Under the pieces are notes generated by a model, which worked only from the letters and a program-made list of their open reading frames with translations, made no database searches and was not told where the DNA came from. The position numbers and the translations under genes are program-made. DNA of 64,000 bases from JAJDFU01 sp964641965 (lineage in GTDB: Bacteria; Bacteroidota; Bacteroidia; Chitinophagales; Saprospiraceae). This document shows, in pieces, positions 26,872 to 35,054 of this stretch (position 1 is its first letter; each line of letters starts with the position of its first letter). The stretch covers positions 1 through 64,000 of the forward strand of contig CAZXLD010000017.1 of assembly GCA_964641965.1 (NCBI GenBank), given 5' to 3'.

Positions 26872-27562
26872 AGGGCTGAAGTACCATTTCGGAGACTACT
26901 CCGGAATCCGGTTGTTGGCAAAGGAACCAAATTGACTTTGCAGCCTCCTTGGCGGTTACGAACTTGTCCCGATTGACCCGCATATCTATTTCATCCCAAA
27001 AAGGCGTATCCGTACCTCCCAAATACAAGTTGGTAATCCGGATTTGAGTTCTTCGCAGCTCTTCTCGCACTGACTTTAGCATGCCATTTAGCCCATACTT
27101 AGAGGCTGCATAGGCCGCCGCACCTGCCATTGGCGTTTTCCCAAGAACGCCGGGAAGATTGACAATTAAGCCTTCTTTCCGCTCTTTCATAGGAGGCAGA
27201 AAATACTTTAGCAAATAGAACGCACCTTTCAGGTTGGCATCTATGACCAAGGAAAACTCCTCTGGCTCAAGGCTTTCTATGGGCTTGATGATCCCTAAAC
27301 CCGCTGCATTAATGAGAATATCAAAGGCCTCGACTTGTTGATGCAACTGGTCTGCCAATTGGGCTACCTTAGAAGCATTCGTAATATCGAGCACAAAACA
27401 GTGGTCCATAGGTATCCCAATGTCTTCGGCTATTTCTTTGAGCACCATTGGATCCCGACCTGTTAGAAACACCTCAGCATTGCTTTTATGTAAAAGGCGG
27501 GCGGTCTCCCGGCCAATACCTCCGGTAGCCCCCACTAGGAGCACTTTCTTACTAGACAACAT
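26852..27562 (-). CDS. SDR-family oxidoreductase
   Basis: Short-chain dehydrogenase/reductase of 236 aa. The nucleotide-binding GATGGIGRETA is at residues 11-21, with ILINAAGLG (the NAG-type motif). The catalytic pair is in YAASKYGLNG, with a preceding PGVLGKTPMAGAAA in place of the usual serine strand. LTGRDP after strand 2 suggests NADPH preference. The substrate is unknown. It follows folE by 11 bp on the same strand, so co-transcription is likely; in some organisms such SDRs are pteridine or sepiapterin reductases, which would fit a neighbour of folE but is only an inference from position. Confidence 0.85.
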   Translation of the reverse strand: MLSSKKVLLVGATGGIGRETARLLHKSNAEVFLTGRDPMVLKEIAEDIGIPMDHCFVLDITNASKVAQLADQLHQQVEAFDILINAAGLGIIKPIESLEPEEFSLVIDANLKGAFYLLKYFLPPMKERKEGLIVNLPGVLGKTPMAGAAAYAASKYGLNGMLKSVREELRRTQIRITNLYLGGTDTPFWDEIDMRVNRDKFVTAKEAAKSIWFLCQQPDSGVVSEMVLQPFNHQAI

Positions 27563-27573
27563 GTTGCTTATTT

Positions 27574-28278
27574 TTATTTCTTGATGGATTGCAGGAATTC
27601 CTGCCGAACATTTTCGTTAAGAAAACGCCCTCCGAAATCAGATGTGACAGTTGTACTGTGGTCGTGTTCTACACCACGGACCTCCACACACATATGGCGG
27701 GCATCGATGACCACAGCTACATCTTCCGTTCCCAGGATAGCCCGAAGTTCGGCACCAATCTGTTTGGTCAATCGTTCTTGAACCTGAGGCCGGCGCGCGA
27801 AATAATCCACAATCCGATTCAATTTGGACAGCCCAATTACGTGATCGCCGGGAATGTAGGCGACATGGGCCCTTCCAAGAATGGGGAGGAAATGATGCTC
27901 ACAGAAGGATTTTACCGTTATATCCCGTTCAACGAGCATTTGCTTGTAGTCGTAGTTGTTTTCAAAGAGCGAAATTTTCGGACGATTAGCTGGGCTGAGT
28001 CCCTTGAACACTTCGGAGACAAACATCTTGGCTACCCGCTTTGGAGTCCCTTGCAGCGAATCATCGCTTAGATCCAACCCTAACAGATCCATGATCGACT
28101 CAAAGTGATCAGCGATTTGTTCGATCTTTTCAGCGTTAGTCAATTGTTGGGAGGCTGGCTTTATTGGGGTCTCCAGGGAAACGGTCCGCCGAGCCACACG
28201 TACCACTTCGCTTTCTGCAGCTGGGGCATGAGAATGACCATTGAGGCTTCCGTTTTTGGAGTTGTTACTTGCGTACAT
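27574..28278 (-). CDS. folE: GTP cyclohydrolase I
   Basis: Makes 7,8-dihydroneopterin triphosphate from GTP, the entry to folate and related pterins. The protein is 234 aa with about 45 non-conserved N-terminal residues. Conserved parts include SLQGTPKRVAKMF, the zinc ligands in VKSFCEHHFLPILG and DARHMCVEVRG, GRAHVAYIPGDHVIGLSK, and the C-terminal GVEHDHSTTVTSDFGG. All zinc residues (two Cys, one His) are present, so this is the zinc-dependent FolE, not FolE2. FolP is encoded at 56267 in this window. It is upstream of, and probably co-transcribed with, the SDR gene. Confidence 0.96.
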   Translation of the reverse strand: MYASNNSKNGSLNGHSHAPAAESEVVRVARRTVSLETPIKPASQQLTNAEKIEQIADHFESIMDLLGLDLSDDSLQGTPKRVAKMFVSEVFKGLSPANRPKISLFENNYDYKQMLVERDITVKSFCEHHFLPILGRAHVAYIPGDHVIGLSKLNRIVDYFARRPQVQERLTKQIGAELRAILGTEDVAVVIDARHMCVEVRGVEHDHSTTVTSDFGGRFLNENVRQEFLQSIKK

Positions 28279-28586
28279 GAACTGTATTAAGGTAATATGA
28301 TTAAATGAACGGCATAGAAAACGCTCTGCTCCTGTGAATGTTCAAGTTGGTACTTTGACTCCATCAACAGGCCTTCTGCAAATTCAACGGATATCCCCAG
28401 TTGAGAAACTTGAATCATTCGCTTGACAAATGCACCTAACAGGAATACCTGGGAATGTGGAAAAAAACCAATACGGTGCTGGTTTTCAGACGGTTTGAAT
28501 GTGCATATGTTTTTTACTAACTTTTTAAGTGCCTAAAAATCAACGACTTAAATTATTTGATTATACCTGGTTGGTGGAATTTTTGG

Positions 28587-28618
28587 TTTGACTGAATAGG
28601 CTTAATTCATTACCTTTA
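28587..28618 (+). promoter_or_regulatory. Bacteroidota-type promoter of the 34-codon ORF
   Basis: A -33 TTTG (28587-28590) and a -7 box TACCTTTA (28611-28618, seven of eight bases of TAnnTTTG) are 20 bases apart, the spacing expected for Bacteroidota sigma factor. Transcription would begin near 28625, about 20 bases before the small ORF. Confidence 0.55.
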
Positions 28619-28645
28619 ACAAGTGCCAAAGAAAAGCGACAACTT

Positions 28646-28750
28646 ATGAGCGCGACTCAGACAACCTACCAATTCATTAATTCCAGTACAGGTCAGTCCG
28701 ATCTGGATGATGGATCGCGCTTCATGGGCACCTATAAATACACTACATAA
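28646..28750 (+). CDS. Candidate 34-residue peptide gene
   Basis: ATG at 28646 to TAA at 28750 encodes a 34-residue peptide starting MSATQTTYQFINSSTGQSDL and ending MGTYKYTT. It is polar, rich in Thr, Ser and Gln, and lacks a signal sequence, membrane helix, Cys or double-Gly leader. It is framed by a well-formed promoter (28587-28618) and a palindromic terminator (28792-28818), which makes a real small transcription unit likely even if the coding sense is uncertain. It sits alone in the 737-base gap between folE and lpdA. No family is recognised. Confidence 0.5.
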   Translation: MSATQTTYQFINSSTGQSDLDDGSRFMGTYKYTT

Positions 28751-28791
28751 GAAACCGGCAGGCTGGACCAAATAATACCTGCCTCAAAATA

Positions 28792-28818
28792 AGAGCCCGG
28801 GGCTCTACGAGTATTTTT
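28792..28818 (+). terminator. Terminator of the small-peptide unit
   Basis: AGAGCCC (28792-28798) and GGGCTCT (28800-28806) form a perfect GC-rich hairpin, followed after a few bases by a run of six Ts (28813-28818). An upstream GGCAGG/CCTGCC pair (about 28758-28783) can add a second stem. Confidence 0.65.
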
Positions 28819-28981
28819 TGTATCAGTAAGTTGGACAGGCTCCGCTGCAGAATTGTGGCGGAGTTTCTTTATTCTTAGGCGCTTTCCCTCCACTATTGGT
28901 ATATTTACATCCGGTTTTGAGCACCTATTCCGTTTTGCTGTTTTACCCTAACGGATTAAACCGAAACGTGCTCTGAGCCCT

Positions 28982-28989
28982 TACCTTTG
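28982..28989 (+). promoter_or_regulatory. -7 box of the lpdA promoter
   Basis: TACCTTTG is an exact match to the Bacteroidota -7 consensus TAnnTTTG and lies 26 bases before the lpdA start codon. The -33 position has no TTTG. The stretch between the peptide terminator and this box shows no gene. Confidence 0.5.
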
Positions 28990-29015
28990 TTAATTACCTC
29001 AACATAAAAGAATAA

Positions 29016-30419
29016 ATGAATTACGATCTTTTAGTAATCGGAAGTGGGCCTGGAGGATACGTAGCAGCCATCCGCGCCTCCCAACTTGGTATGAAAGTAG
29101 GCGTTATTGAAAAAGAGTCTGTTGGTGGGATTTGCCTGAATTGGGGTTGTATTCCAACCAAGGCCTTATTGAAAAGCGCCCAGGTGTTTGAATATATCCA
29201 ACATGCACAGGATTATGGAATAACCGTCAAGGAAGCCAATGTCGATTTTGATGGCATGATCAAGCGCAGCCGAACCGTGGCTGACGGAATGAGCAAGGGA
29301 GTCAATTTCCTGTTTCGGAAAAACAAAATCGACCTGATCACAGGACACGGAACCCTGGTACCAGGAAAAAAGGTAGAAGTTACAGACCCGAAAGGAAATA
29401 AAACCACCTATTCGGCTGAGCATACCATTATTGCTACCGGAGGTCGGGCTAAAGCGCTTCCTACTGTACCCATTGACGGGGAAAAGGTGATCGAATACCG
29501 TAAAGCCATGACCCTGGAAAAGCAGCCTAAACGAATGATAGTAGTTGGAGCGGGTGCTATCGGTACGGAGTTTGCCTATTTCTATCATAGCATTGGAACG
29601 GAAGTGACTGTAATCGAATTCTTGCCACAGGGATTACTTCCTAGGGAGGATGCAGACATCTCCAAAGAGTTGGGTAAAGTATACCGGAAGAAAGGTATTC
29701 AGGTATTGGCCAATCATGCCGTAGAATCCGTTGATATCTCGGGCGAAGGCTGTAAGGTAAAGGTCAAGAATCGCAAAGATGATTCGGTTCAGGAAATAGA
29801 GTGCGACATTGTGCTATCCGCCGCCGGCGTAACGCCTAATACCGAAGATATCGGCTTGGAAGCCGTAGGTATCACCCCCAACAAGCAAGGCCAAATTGAA
29901 GTCGACGAACACTATAACACCTCGGTTGCAGGGATCTACGCCATTGGAGATGTGATCTCCTCCGGTCCTGCGCTGGCTCATGTGGCGAGTGCGGAGGGGA
30001 TTCACTGCGTAGAGACGATTGCGGGAATGAGCCCTCAGCCTATTGATTATTCAAATATTCCTTCCTGTACTTATTGTGTTCCCGAAGTGGCTTCGGTGGG
30101 CCTTACCGAGGCACAAGCAAAAGAAGCTGGCTATGAAGTAAAAGTTGGGAAGTTTCCCTATTCAGCTTCAGGGAAAGCGAGCGCCGCAGGCGATAAAAGT
30201 GGTTTCGTCAAGGTAATCTACGACGCAAAATATGGTGAATGGCTTGGCGCTCACATGATCGGCCAAAATGTTACGGAATTGATTGCAGAAGTGGTGGCCG
30301 CTCGAAAACTGGAAACGACAGGCCATGAAATCATCAAGGCGGTACACCCACACCCAACTATGAGTGAGGCAGTTATGGAAGCTACTGCAGCTGCCTATGA
30401 TGAAGTGATCCATTTGTGA
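29016..30419 (+). CDS. lpdA: Dihydrolipoyl dehydrogenase
   Basis: FAD-dependent E3 subunit of 2-oxoacid dehydrogenase complexes and the glycine cleavage system; reoxidises dihydrolipoyl groups with NAD+. The protein is 467 aa, normal length. The FAD-binding GSGPGGYVAAIRASQLG is at residues 8-24. The redox disulfide is in GGICLNWGCIPTKALL (Cys near residues 40 and 45). The NAD-binding motif is VVGAGAIGTEFAYFYHSIG, the second FAD contact YAIGDVI, and the C-terminal catalytic His-Glu lies in AVHPHPTMSEAVMEA. It is transcribed alone; the E1 and E2 genes are elsewhere. Confidence 0.97.
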   Translation: MNYDLLVIGSGPGGYVAAIRASQLGMKVGVIEKESVGGICLNWGCIPTKALLKSAQVFEYIQHAQDYGITVKEANVDFDGMIKRSRTVADGMSKGVNFLFRKNKIDLITGHGTLVPGKKVEVTDPKGNKTTYSAEHTIIATGGRAKALPTVPIDGEKVIEYRKAMTLEKQPKRMIVVGAGAIGTEFAYFYHSIGTEVTVIEFLPQGLLPREDADISKELGKVYRKKGIQVLANHAVESVDISGEGCKVKVKNRKDDSVQEIECDIVLSAAGVTPNTEDIGLEAVGITPNKQGQIEVDEHYNTSVAGIYAIGDVISSGPALAHVASAEGIHCVETIAGMSPQPIDYSNIPSCTYCVPEVASVGLTEAQAKEAGYEVKVGKFPYSASGKASAAGDKSGFVKVIYDAKYGEWLGAHMIGQNVTELIAEVVAARKLETTGHEIIKAVHPHPTMSEAVMEATAAAYDEVIHL

Positions 30420-30450
30420 TCAAACCATCACATGCTAGTGTAAATGCAAA

Positions 30451-30490
30451 AGGAGTGTGGCGACTACCACCTACTCCCTTTTTCTTTTTC
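30451..30490 (+). terminator. Intrinsic terminator after lpdA
   Basis: GGAGTGTGG (30452-30460) pairs with CCAC-CT-ACTCC (30467-30477) around a CGACTA loop, followed by CTTTTTCTTTTTCC. This is a good rightward terminator 32 bases after the lpdA stop, protecting the leftward HlyD gene that ends at 30513. Confidence 0.75.
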
Positions 30491-30512
30491 CTAATGATGG
30501 TTGGATGTGAAT

Positions 30513-31802
30513 TCAAGAAGCAGGTCTGCGCCTGGATCCAAAAATCCGTTCTACGAATTTTTTATCCTGGGTAATTATTTTCGCCTCTCCCTTCAGCTCC
30601 CGGATCGGATCTATCTCTTTGCCCCGGTTGGTGATCAATCCTTCCGGAAAGCCTACTTCAATCATGATAGAGTCGTTATTGGGAACCGTACCCTTCCATT
30701 TTACCTGACCAATCACGGCACCGAATTCGGAAAAAGTAAAGCTGCTCAATTTAACAACCACCCGTTGCCCTGTCTTGACCTGTCCTGATCTTCGAAGGTC
30801 AACCATCATGCGGCCTACGGTTTCAGTCTTTACGGTTGGAAGGATATCCATTAACTGAGTCTGGGAAGCGACGTATTGCTGGGGAGAAAGATTGTCATTG
30901 GTAAATAAAACCACTCCCCGGATGGGAGAAGTCAACAAGTAGTCTTTTTTCCAAAGTTCAACTTTATTTTGAAGGCGCACGAAACTTTCCTCCAATCGCC
31001 CTGAGGCTGCCAGCAAAGATTCCCGATTGACTACCTGCAAGCCGTTGATTTGGCGTTTGATGTTGTCTATTTCAAATTGACGGCTTCGGATGCTGGACTC
31101 CAGGCCCTGCATTTCGCGTTCAAGCGCTATGATTTCTTCCTCAATTTGCCGTAAGGTCGAGTAATTGATTTCTTTTCGTAAAAACAAGTTTCGGCTGTAG
31201 GATTGCCTTTGTTTGACCAAGTCCAATTGAACCGAAAGACTCTCTTTACGCGAACGTTCGGAATACAACAATTGCTCTGTTTGGCGCAGTCTGGACCTCA
31301 GCTCCCTTTCTGAGGGGCGTTCCCGAAGCCGGGTGTACTGCATCCGTAATTCATTTTGCTTATCGAAAAACTCATAAATATCCGGCTGAAGTTCACCTAG
31401 TAAAAGGTCCTTCGGTGGAGCCAGATTGAGCAAAACCGAATCATTTAGCTCACCAATAGAGAGCAATAAATCCTCCAAATGTGAAATATCCTCAAAATTG
31501 GCATTACTCTGAAATACAACCAGGATTTGACCGCGCTCCACCGTGTCTTCATTCGACACCAAGACTTTATCAATATAATTGTTCTGAGCGGCAAACAACT
31601 TGCGCGCCGGATCACTGGAGAAAACGGTGATATCTCCAGGGACCACATCCGGATATTCAACCATAACCGAAAGACAAGCCATTCCAACCAAAACTACAAA
31701 TGCCATGAGCGTACCGTAACGCACCAACCAGGAAGGCGGCGTACCGAGTACCTCCTGCACCTCCCCACTCCTATCGTCAAACAAAGCGTTTTGATTACTC
31801 AT
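30513..31802 (-). CDS. HlyD-family membrane fusion protein
   Basis: Periplasmic adaptor of a type I or bacteriocin-type exporter, 429 aa. A cytoplasmic N-terminus precedes one membrane helix (about residues 30-48, LMAFVVLVGMACLSVMV). Next come half of the biotinyl-lipoyl-like barrel (DKVLVSNEDTVERGQILVVF) and a long coiled coil (about residues 110-290) rich in Arg, Glu and Gln with heptads such as IEEEIIALEREMQGLESSI. The returning barrel half contains SPIRGVVLF, then the beta domain ends the protein. It starts 4 bp after the peptidase-ABC transporter stop on the same strand, the usual pairing. Confidence 0.88.
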   Translation of the reverse strand: MSNQNALFDDRSGEVQEVLGTPPSWLVRYGTLMAFVVLVGMACLSVMVEYPDVVPGDITVFSSDPARKLFAAQNNYIDKVLVSNEDTVERGQILVVFQSNANFEDISHLEDLLLSIGELNDSVLLNLAPPKDLLLGELQPDIYEFFDKQNELRMQYTRLRERPSERELRSRLRQTEQLLYSERSRKESLSVQLDLVKQRQSYSRNLFLRKEINYSTLRQIEEEIIALEREMQGLESSIRSRQFEIDNIKRQINGLQVVNRESLLAASGRLEESFVRLQNKVELWKKDYLLTSPIRGVVLFTNDNLSPQQYVASQTQLMDILPTVKTETVGRMMVDLRRSGQVKTGQRVVVKLSSFTFSEFGAVIGQVKWKGTVPNNDSIMIEVGFPEGLITNRGKEIDPIRELKGEAKIITQDKKFVERIFGSRRRPAS

Positions 31803-31806
31803 TTGC

Positions 31807-33996
31807 TTAGCCTCCTAACTCCATTTGATTCCTAACCAATTGATAGTAAGCTCCCTGTACGTAGGAAAGTTCTTCGTGCGTACCTTGCTCTACCAACTCT
31901 CCGTCTTCCAATACGATGATATTGTCGGCTTCCAGGATCGTACTCATGCGATGAGCCACAATTACTTTTGTTGCATTTGTGAAAATATCGTCCAGGTTTT
32001 CCATGATCAACAACTCGTTGTATGGATCAAGTGCGATAGTGGCCTCATCCAGGAAAATATAATCTGGAGCTTTGTAGACCAAACGTGCAATTAGAAGTCG
32101 TTGTTTCTGCCCCTCCGATAGCCCTTGTCCTTCCCGCCCCACAACCGTATTGTAGCCCAAGGGCAAAGACTCAACGAAGGATTGAATGTTAGCCGCTTTT
32201 ACGGCCTTTAGCAGTTTTTGCTTATCAATAATTTCATCTCCTAATGCTATATTCCGAGCAATGGTATCCTGGAAGATATAACCATCCTGAAGCACGCCGC
32301 CGCATTTACTTCGCCAGAGACGATTGTCAACATTTGCCAAGCTGATATCTCCCAACCGGATCACACCCTCAGTTGGCTGGTATAGATTCATCAGCAACTT
32401 GATCAAGGTTGTTTTTCCACTTCCGCTTGTACCTACGATTGCCGTAGTTCGACCTTTTGGAATCCGCAAAGAGATATTTCGCAACACTTTTTTGGACCCG
32501 GGACCATGATATTGAAAGGTTACCTTATCCAATACCAAATCACTATCCTCGGGAAGAAGGGTGATTTTATTTGCCGGATCCTCCTGTTCTTCCCGTAAAT
32601 GAATTTCATTCATCCGTTCGAGGCTCATCCGAGCTTCCTGGAACGAACGCAAAAACTCTACCATTCGATTAATGGGGGCATTTTGCGTACCTACGATGTA
32701 CATAATGGCAACCATCATACCCAAGGTCATTTGCCCATCAACTACAAAATGTGCAGCCAAAGCAATGATTAACAGATTTTTACCTTCATTTAGAATTGCT
32801 GAACCCGTCCGTTGAAGTTGCTCCCACTGCCGAGTTTCGAGGCCAATGGTAAACAACTTTGCCTGAATCCGTTCCCAAGCCCAACGTTTCTGCTTTTCGG
32901 CATTGTGCAACTTGATTTCACGCATCCCATTGATCAGCTCCATCAGGCTTCCCTGGTTTTCGGTTAACTGGTCAAACTGCTGAGTGTCCGATTTCTTGCG
33001 GAGGCGCCCGATAAGCGCCACCCAAAAAACGGCTAAAAGAGTACCTGTGAGAAATACGGATAAGATGGCCGGACTCCAGATAGCAAGTATGATTGCAAAG
33101 GCAAAGAAGGTGAAAAAAGAAAAAACGGACATTAAAGAGGTGGAAGTCAGGAACCGTTGAACACGTTCGTTGTCTGAAATCCGTTGGAGTAGGTCGCCGG
33201 TGAGTCTGGTTTCAAAAAACCGCAGCGGCATTTTAGTCAGTTGAATCAGGAAATCGGAGACCAGGCTAATATTGATCCGGGCACCGACATGGAGCAGGAT
33301 ATAGCTGCGAAACAATTCTATGGTCAGCTGGCTAAACAGGAGGATTCCAAGGGCAAAGATGGCCATATTAATATACTCTGCATCTACCCGGTCCACACCT
33401 ACGTCGATAATCGACTTTAGCAAGAAGGGAACAAGTAACTGCAAGAGTATGCCCAGGACCAACCCCAGCCCCAGTTGGACCATCAAACCTCTATACCTCT
33501 TGAAATAGGGAATGAGATACCGAATTTTAGTGCGATCCACAACGTCATCTTCCCGCACAAAAAATTCAGGCGTCGTTTGAAGCAGCAACAATACCCCTAC
33601 CGGCGTTCCATCTTCATCCATTTCGGCCCAGTGTTCCAGAAATTCCTCGGTGGTTAGTTTCCGTTTACCCCGGGCGGGGTCAGCGATGTAAATGGCAGAT
33701 GGAGTTGCTTTGTAAACGACCACGAAATGATCTTCATCCCAATGAGCTATACAAGGAAGGGGAAGGTCGCGAAGCAGCCGTTCCAGAGGTACGCGTACAG
33801 CCAGGGTTTGCAAGCCCAGTTTTTCTGCCGCTTCACTGATACTTAACAAGTCTACCCCCTGTTTACCAATGTAGGTCAATTCCCTTAGATAATCCAGAGA
33901 GTAGTTGCGACCAAAATGCCTGGCAACCATGCGAAGGCAGGTGGCGCCGCAGTCCATGCTATCTAATTGTTGATATATAGGAAAGTTATTCCGCAT
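31807..33996 (-). CDS. C39-peptidase-containing ABC exporter
   Basis: Half-size ABC transporter of 729 aa that both trims and exports peptides. The N-terminal C39 cysteine peptidase has Cys16 in MDCGATCL, His90 in DEDHFVVVY and Asp106 in YIADPARG, a complete catalytic set. A six-helix ABC membrane domain follows (about residues 160-450), then the ATPase with Walker A GTSGSGKTT, signature LSEGQKQR, Walker B DYIFLDEAT and the H-loop IVAHRMST. Such transporters cleave double-glycine leaders of bacteriocins and RiPPs. The HlyD partner is next, but no outer-membrane TolC or double-glycine precursor was found nearby. The upstream alpha/beta hydrolase gene is 100 bp away on the same strand. Confidence 0.93.
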   Translation of the reverse strand: MRNNFPIYQQLDSMDCGATCLRMVARHFGRNYSLDYLRELTYIGKQGVDLLSISEAAEKLGLQTLAVRVPLERLLRDLPLPCIAHWDEDHFVVVYKATPSAIYIADPARGKRKLTTEEFLEHWAEMDEDGTPVGVLLLLQTTPEFFVREDDVVDRTKIRYLIPYFKRYRGLMVQLGLGLVLGILLQLLVPFLLKSIIDVGVDRVDAEYINMAIFALGILLFSQLTIELFRSYILLHVGARINISLVSDFLIQLTKMPLRFFETRLTGDLLQRISDNERVQRFLTSTSLMSVFSFFTFFAFAIILAIWSPAILSVFLTGTLLAVFWVALIGRLRKKSDTQQFDQLTENQGSLMELINGMREIKLHNAEKQKRWAWERIQAKLFTIGLETRQWEQLQRTGSAILNEGKNLLIIALAAHFVVDGQMTLGMMVAIMYIVGTQNAPINRMVEFLRSFQEARMSLERMNEIHLREEQEDPANKITLLPEDSDLVLDKVTFQYHGPGSKKVLRNISLRIPKGRTTAIVGTSGSGKTTLIKLLMNLYQPTEGVIRLGDISLANVDNRLWRSKCGGVLQDGYIFQDTIARNIALGDEIIDKQKLLKAVKAANIQSFVESLPLGYNTVVGREGQGLSEGQKQRLLIARLVYKAPDYIFLDEATIALDPYNELLIMENLDDIFTNATKVIVAHRMSTILEADNIIVLEDGELVEQGTHEELSYVQGAYYQLVRNQMELGG

Positions 33997-34096
33997 GTCC
34001 GATCACCTTTTGGATCTGGTACGCCATTCTTCAAAAATATTGATTTTAAATGGAACGCCGAAATACCTGAAAATTGGATCGGGGAAGGCTGCTATT

Positions 34097-34951
34097 TTAG
34101 GCAGGACCGAAAGGTCCAGTTTTTACCTTGTCAAACCAGTTTTGGGCGAATATCAATACCTCCTTGAAAGCAGGTTCATTATGGATTTCGTGCCGCATGC
34201 CTGGCCAGGTTTGAAAAACAATATCCGGATTATGAGCAGCAAAAGATTGGCTTGCGTCTATAGAAGTGACCGGATCGGATGTACCGTGCATGATCAAGGT
34301 GGGCAATGGCATTCCTTGATTATACTCTTCCAGCGCCATTCCTTCCTCGAACATGCCAACCCCGGTGGTAACCGATATCTGGCCATGCACCAGCGGATCT
34401 GCTTCGTAGGCCTTTGCGACTTCCGGATCGGTGCTTAAGCCGGAAGGATCTAAGTTGGTTGCCTGCTGCAGGCCTGGCCAAACCCCCTTCATCATCTTAC
34501 CCAACCGCATCTGCCAAGCAGGTGGATCAAAGGCCAACTGAATCCAAGGTGCACTAGAAACAACAGCAGTAGTTTGATACAGTGGCCTTTGCAAACCATA
34601 TTTCAGCACCAGCATCCCTCCCATACTGTGTCCATACAACAAAAGGGGCAATCCGGGATACATAGCTTTAGCTTGTTGAAGCAAATGCTCTATTTCGTCA
34701 TAAAAGAGTTCAAAATGTTGCACATGGCCACGTTTGCCGCCAGACCGACCATGCCCCACCCGATCATTGCCTAGCAGCGCCGATTGAAACTGGTCGTTAA
34801 AAAAAGCAGCAACGTGCCTGTATCGACCCATATGCTCACCAAATCCATGTACAAGCACCACTACTTGTCGGGGTCGGGGATGCTCCCAATGATAACCAAT
34901 GACCTTGGTGCCACTGGCATTTTCCCAGTCAAACGTTTTTTCCTGCACCAT
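34097..34951 (-). CDS. Alpha/beta hydrolase, monoacylglycerol-lipase type
   Basis: Serine hydrolase of 284 aa with the Hydrolase_4/lysophospholipase pattern: VVLVHGFGEHMGRYRHVAAF (oxyanion region, residues about 31-50), GNDRVGHGRSGG, the nucleophile elbow YGHSMGGML (Ser near residue 110), the acid in MHGTSDPVTS, and the catalytic His in WPGMRHEIHNE. There is no signal peptide, so it is probably cytoplasmic and acts on mono- or lysoacyl lipids. It lies upstream of the C39 exporter genes on the same strand; whether it belongs to that unit is uncertain. Confidence 0.88.
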   Translation of the reverse strand: MVQEKTFDWENASGTKVIGYHWEHPRPRQVVVLVHGFGEHMGRYRHVAAFFNDQFQSALLGNDRVGHGRSGGKRGHVQHFELFYDEIEHLLQQAKAMYPGLPLLLYGHSMGGMLVLKYGLQRPLYQTTAVVSSAPWIQLAFDPPAWQMRLGKMMKGVWPGLQQATNLDPSGLSTDPEVAKAYEADPLVHGQISVTTGVGMFEEGMALEEYNQGMPLPTLIMHGTSDPVTSIDASQSFAAHNPDIVFQTWPGMRHEIHNEPAFKEVLIFAQNWFDKVKTGPFGPA

Positions 34952-34985
34952 AAGGTCGGGAAGCTAAAGCTTTTACGTGGATAAA

Positions 34986-35018
34986 ATAAAAAACCTGCAT
35001 GCCGAATGGTCATGCAGG
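34986..35018 (-). terminator. Terminator of the glucosaminidase gene
   Basis: Perfect 8-bp arms CCTGCATG (34994-35001) and CATGCAGG (35011-35018) with a 9-base loop. Read leftward, the stem is followed by TTTTTTATTTTAT, a typical intrinsic terminator, 37 bases after the glucosaminidase stop. Confidence 0.75.
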
Positions 35019-35054
35019 GACGAAAGAGCAACAAATAGTAAATGGTGATTTTCT

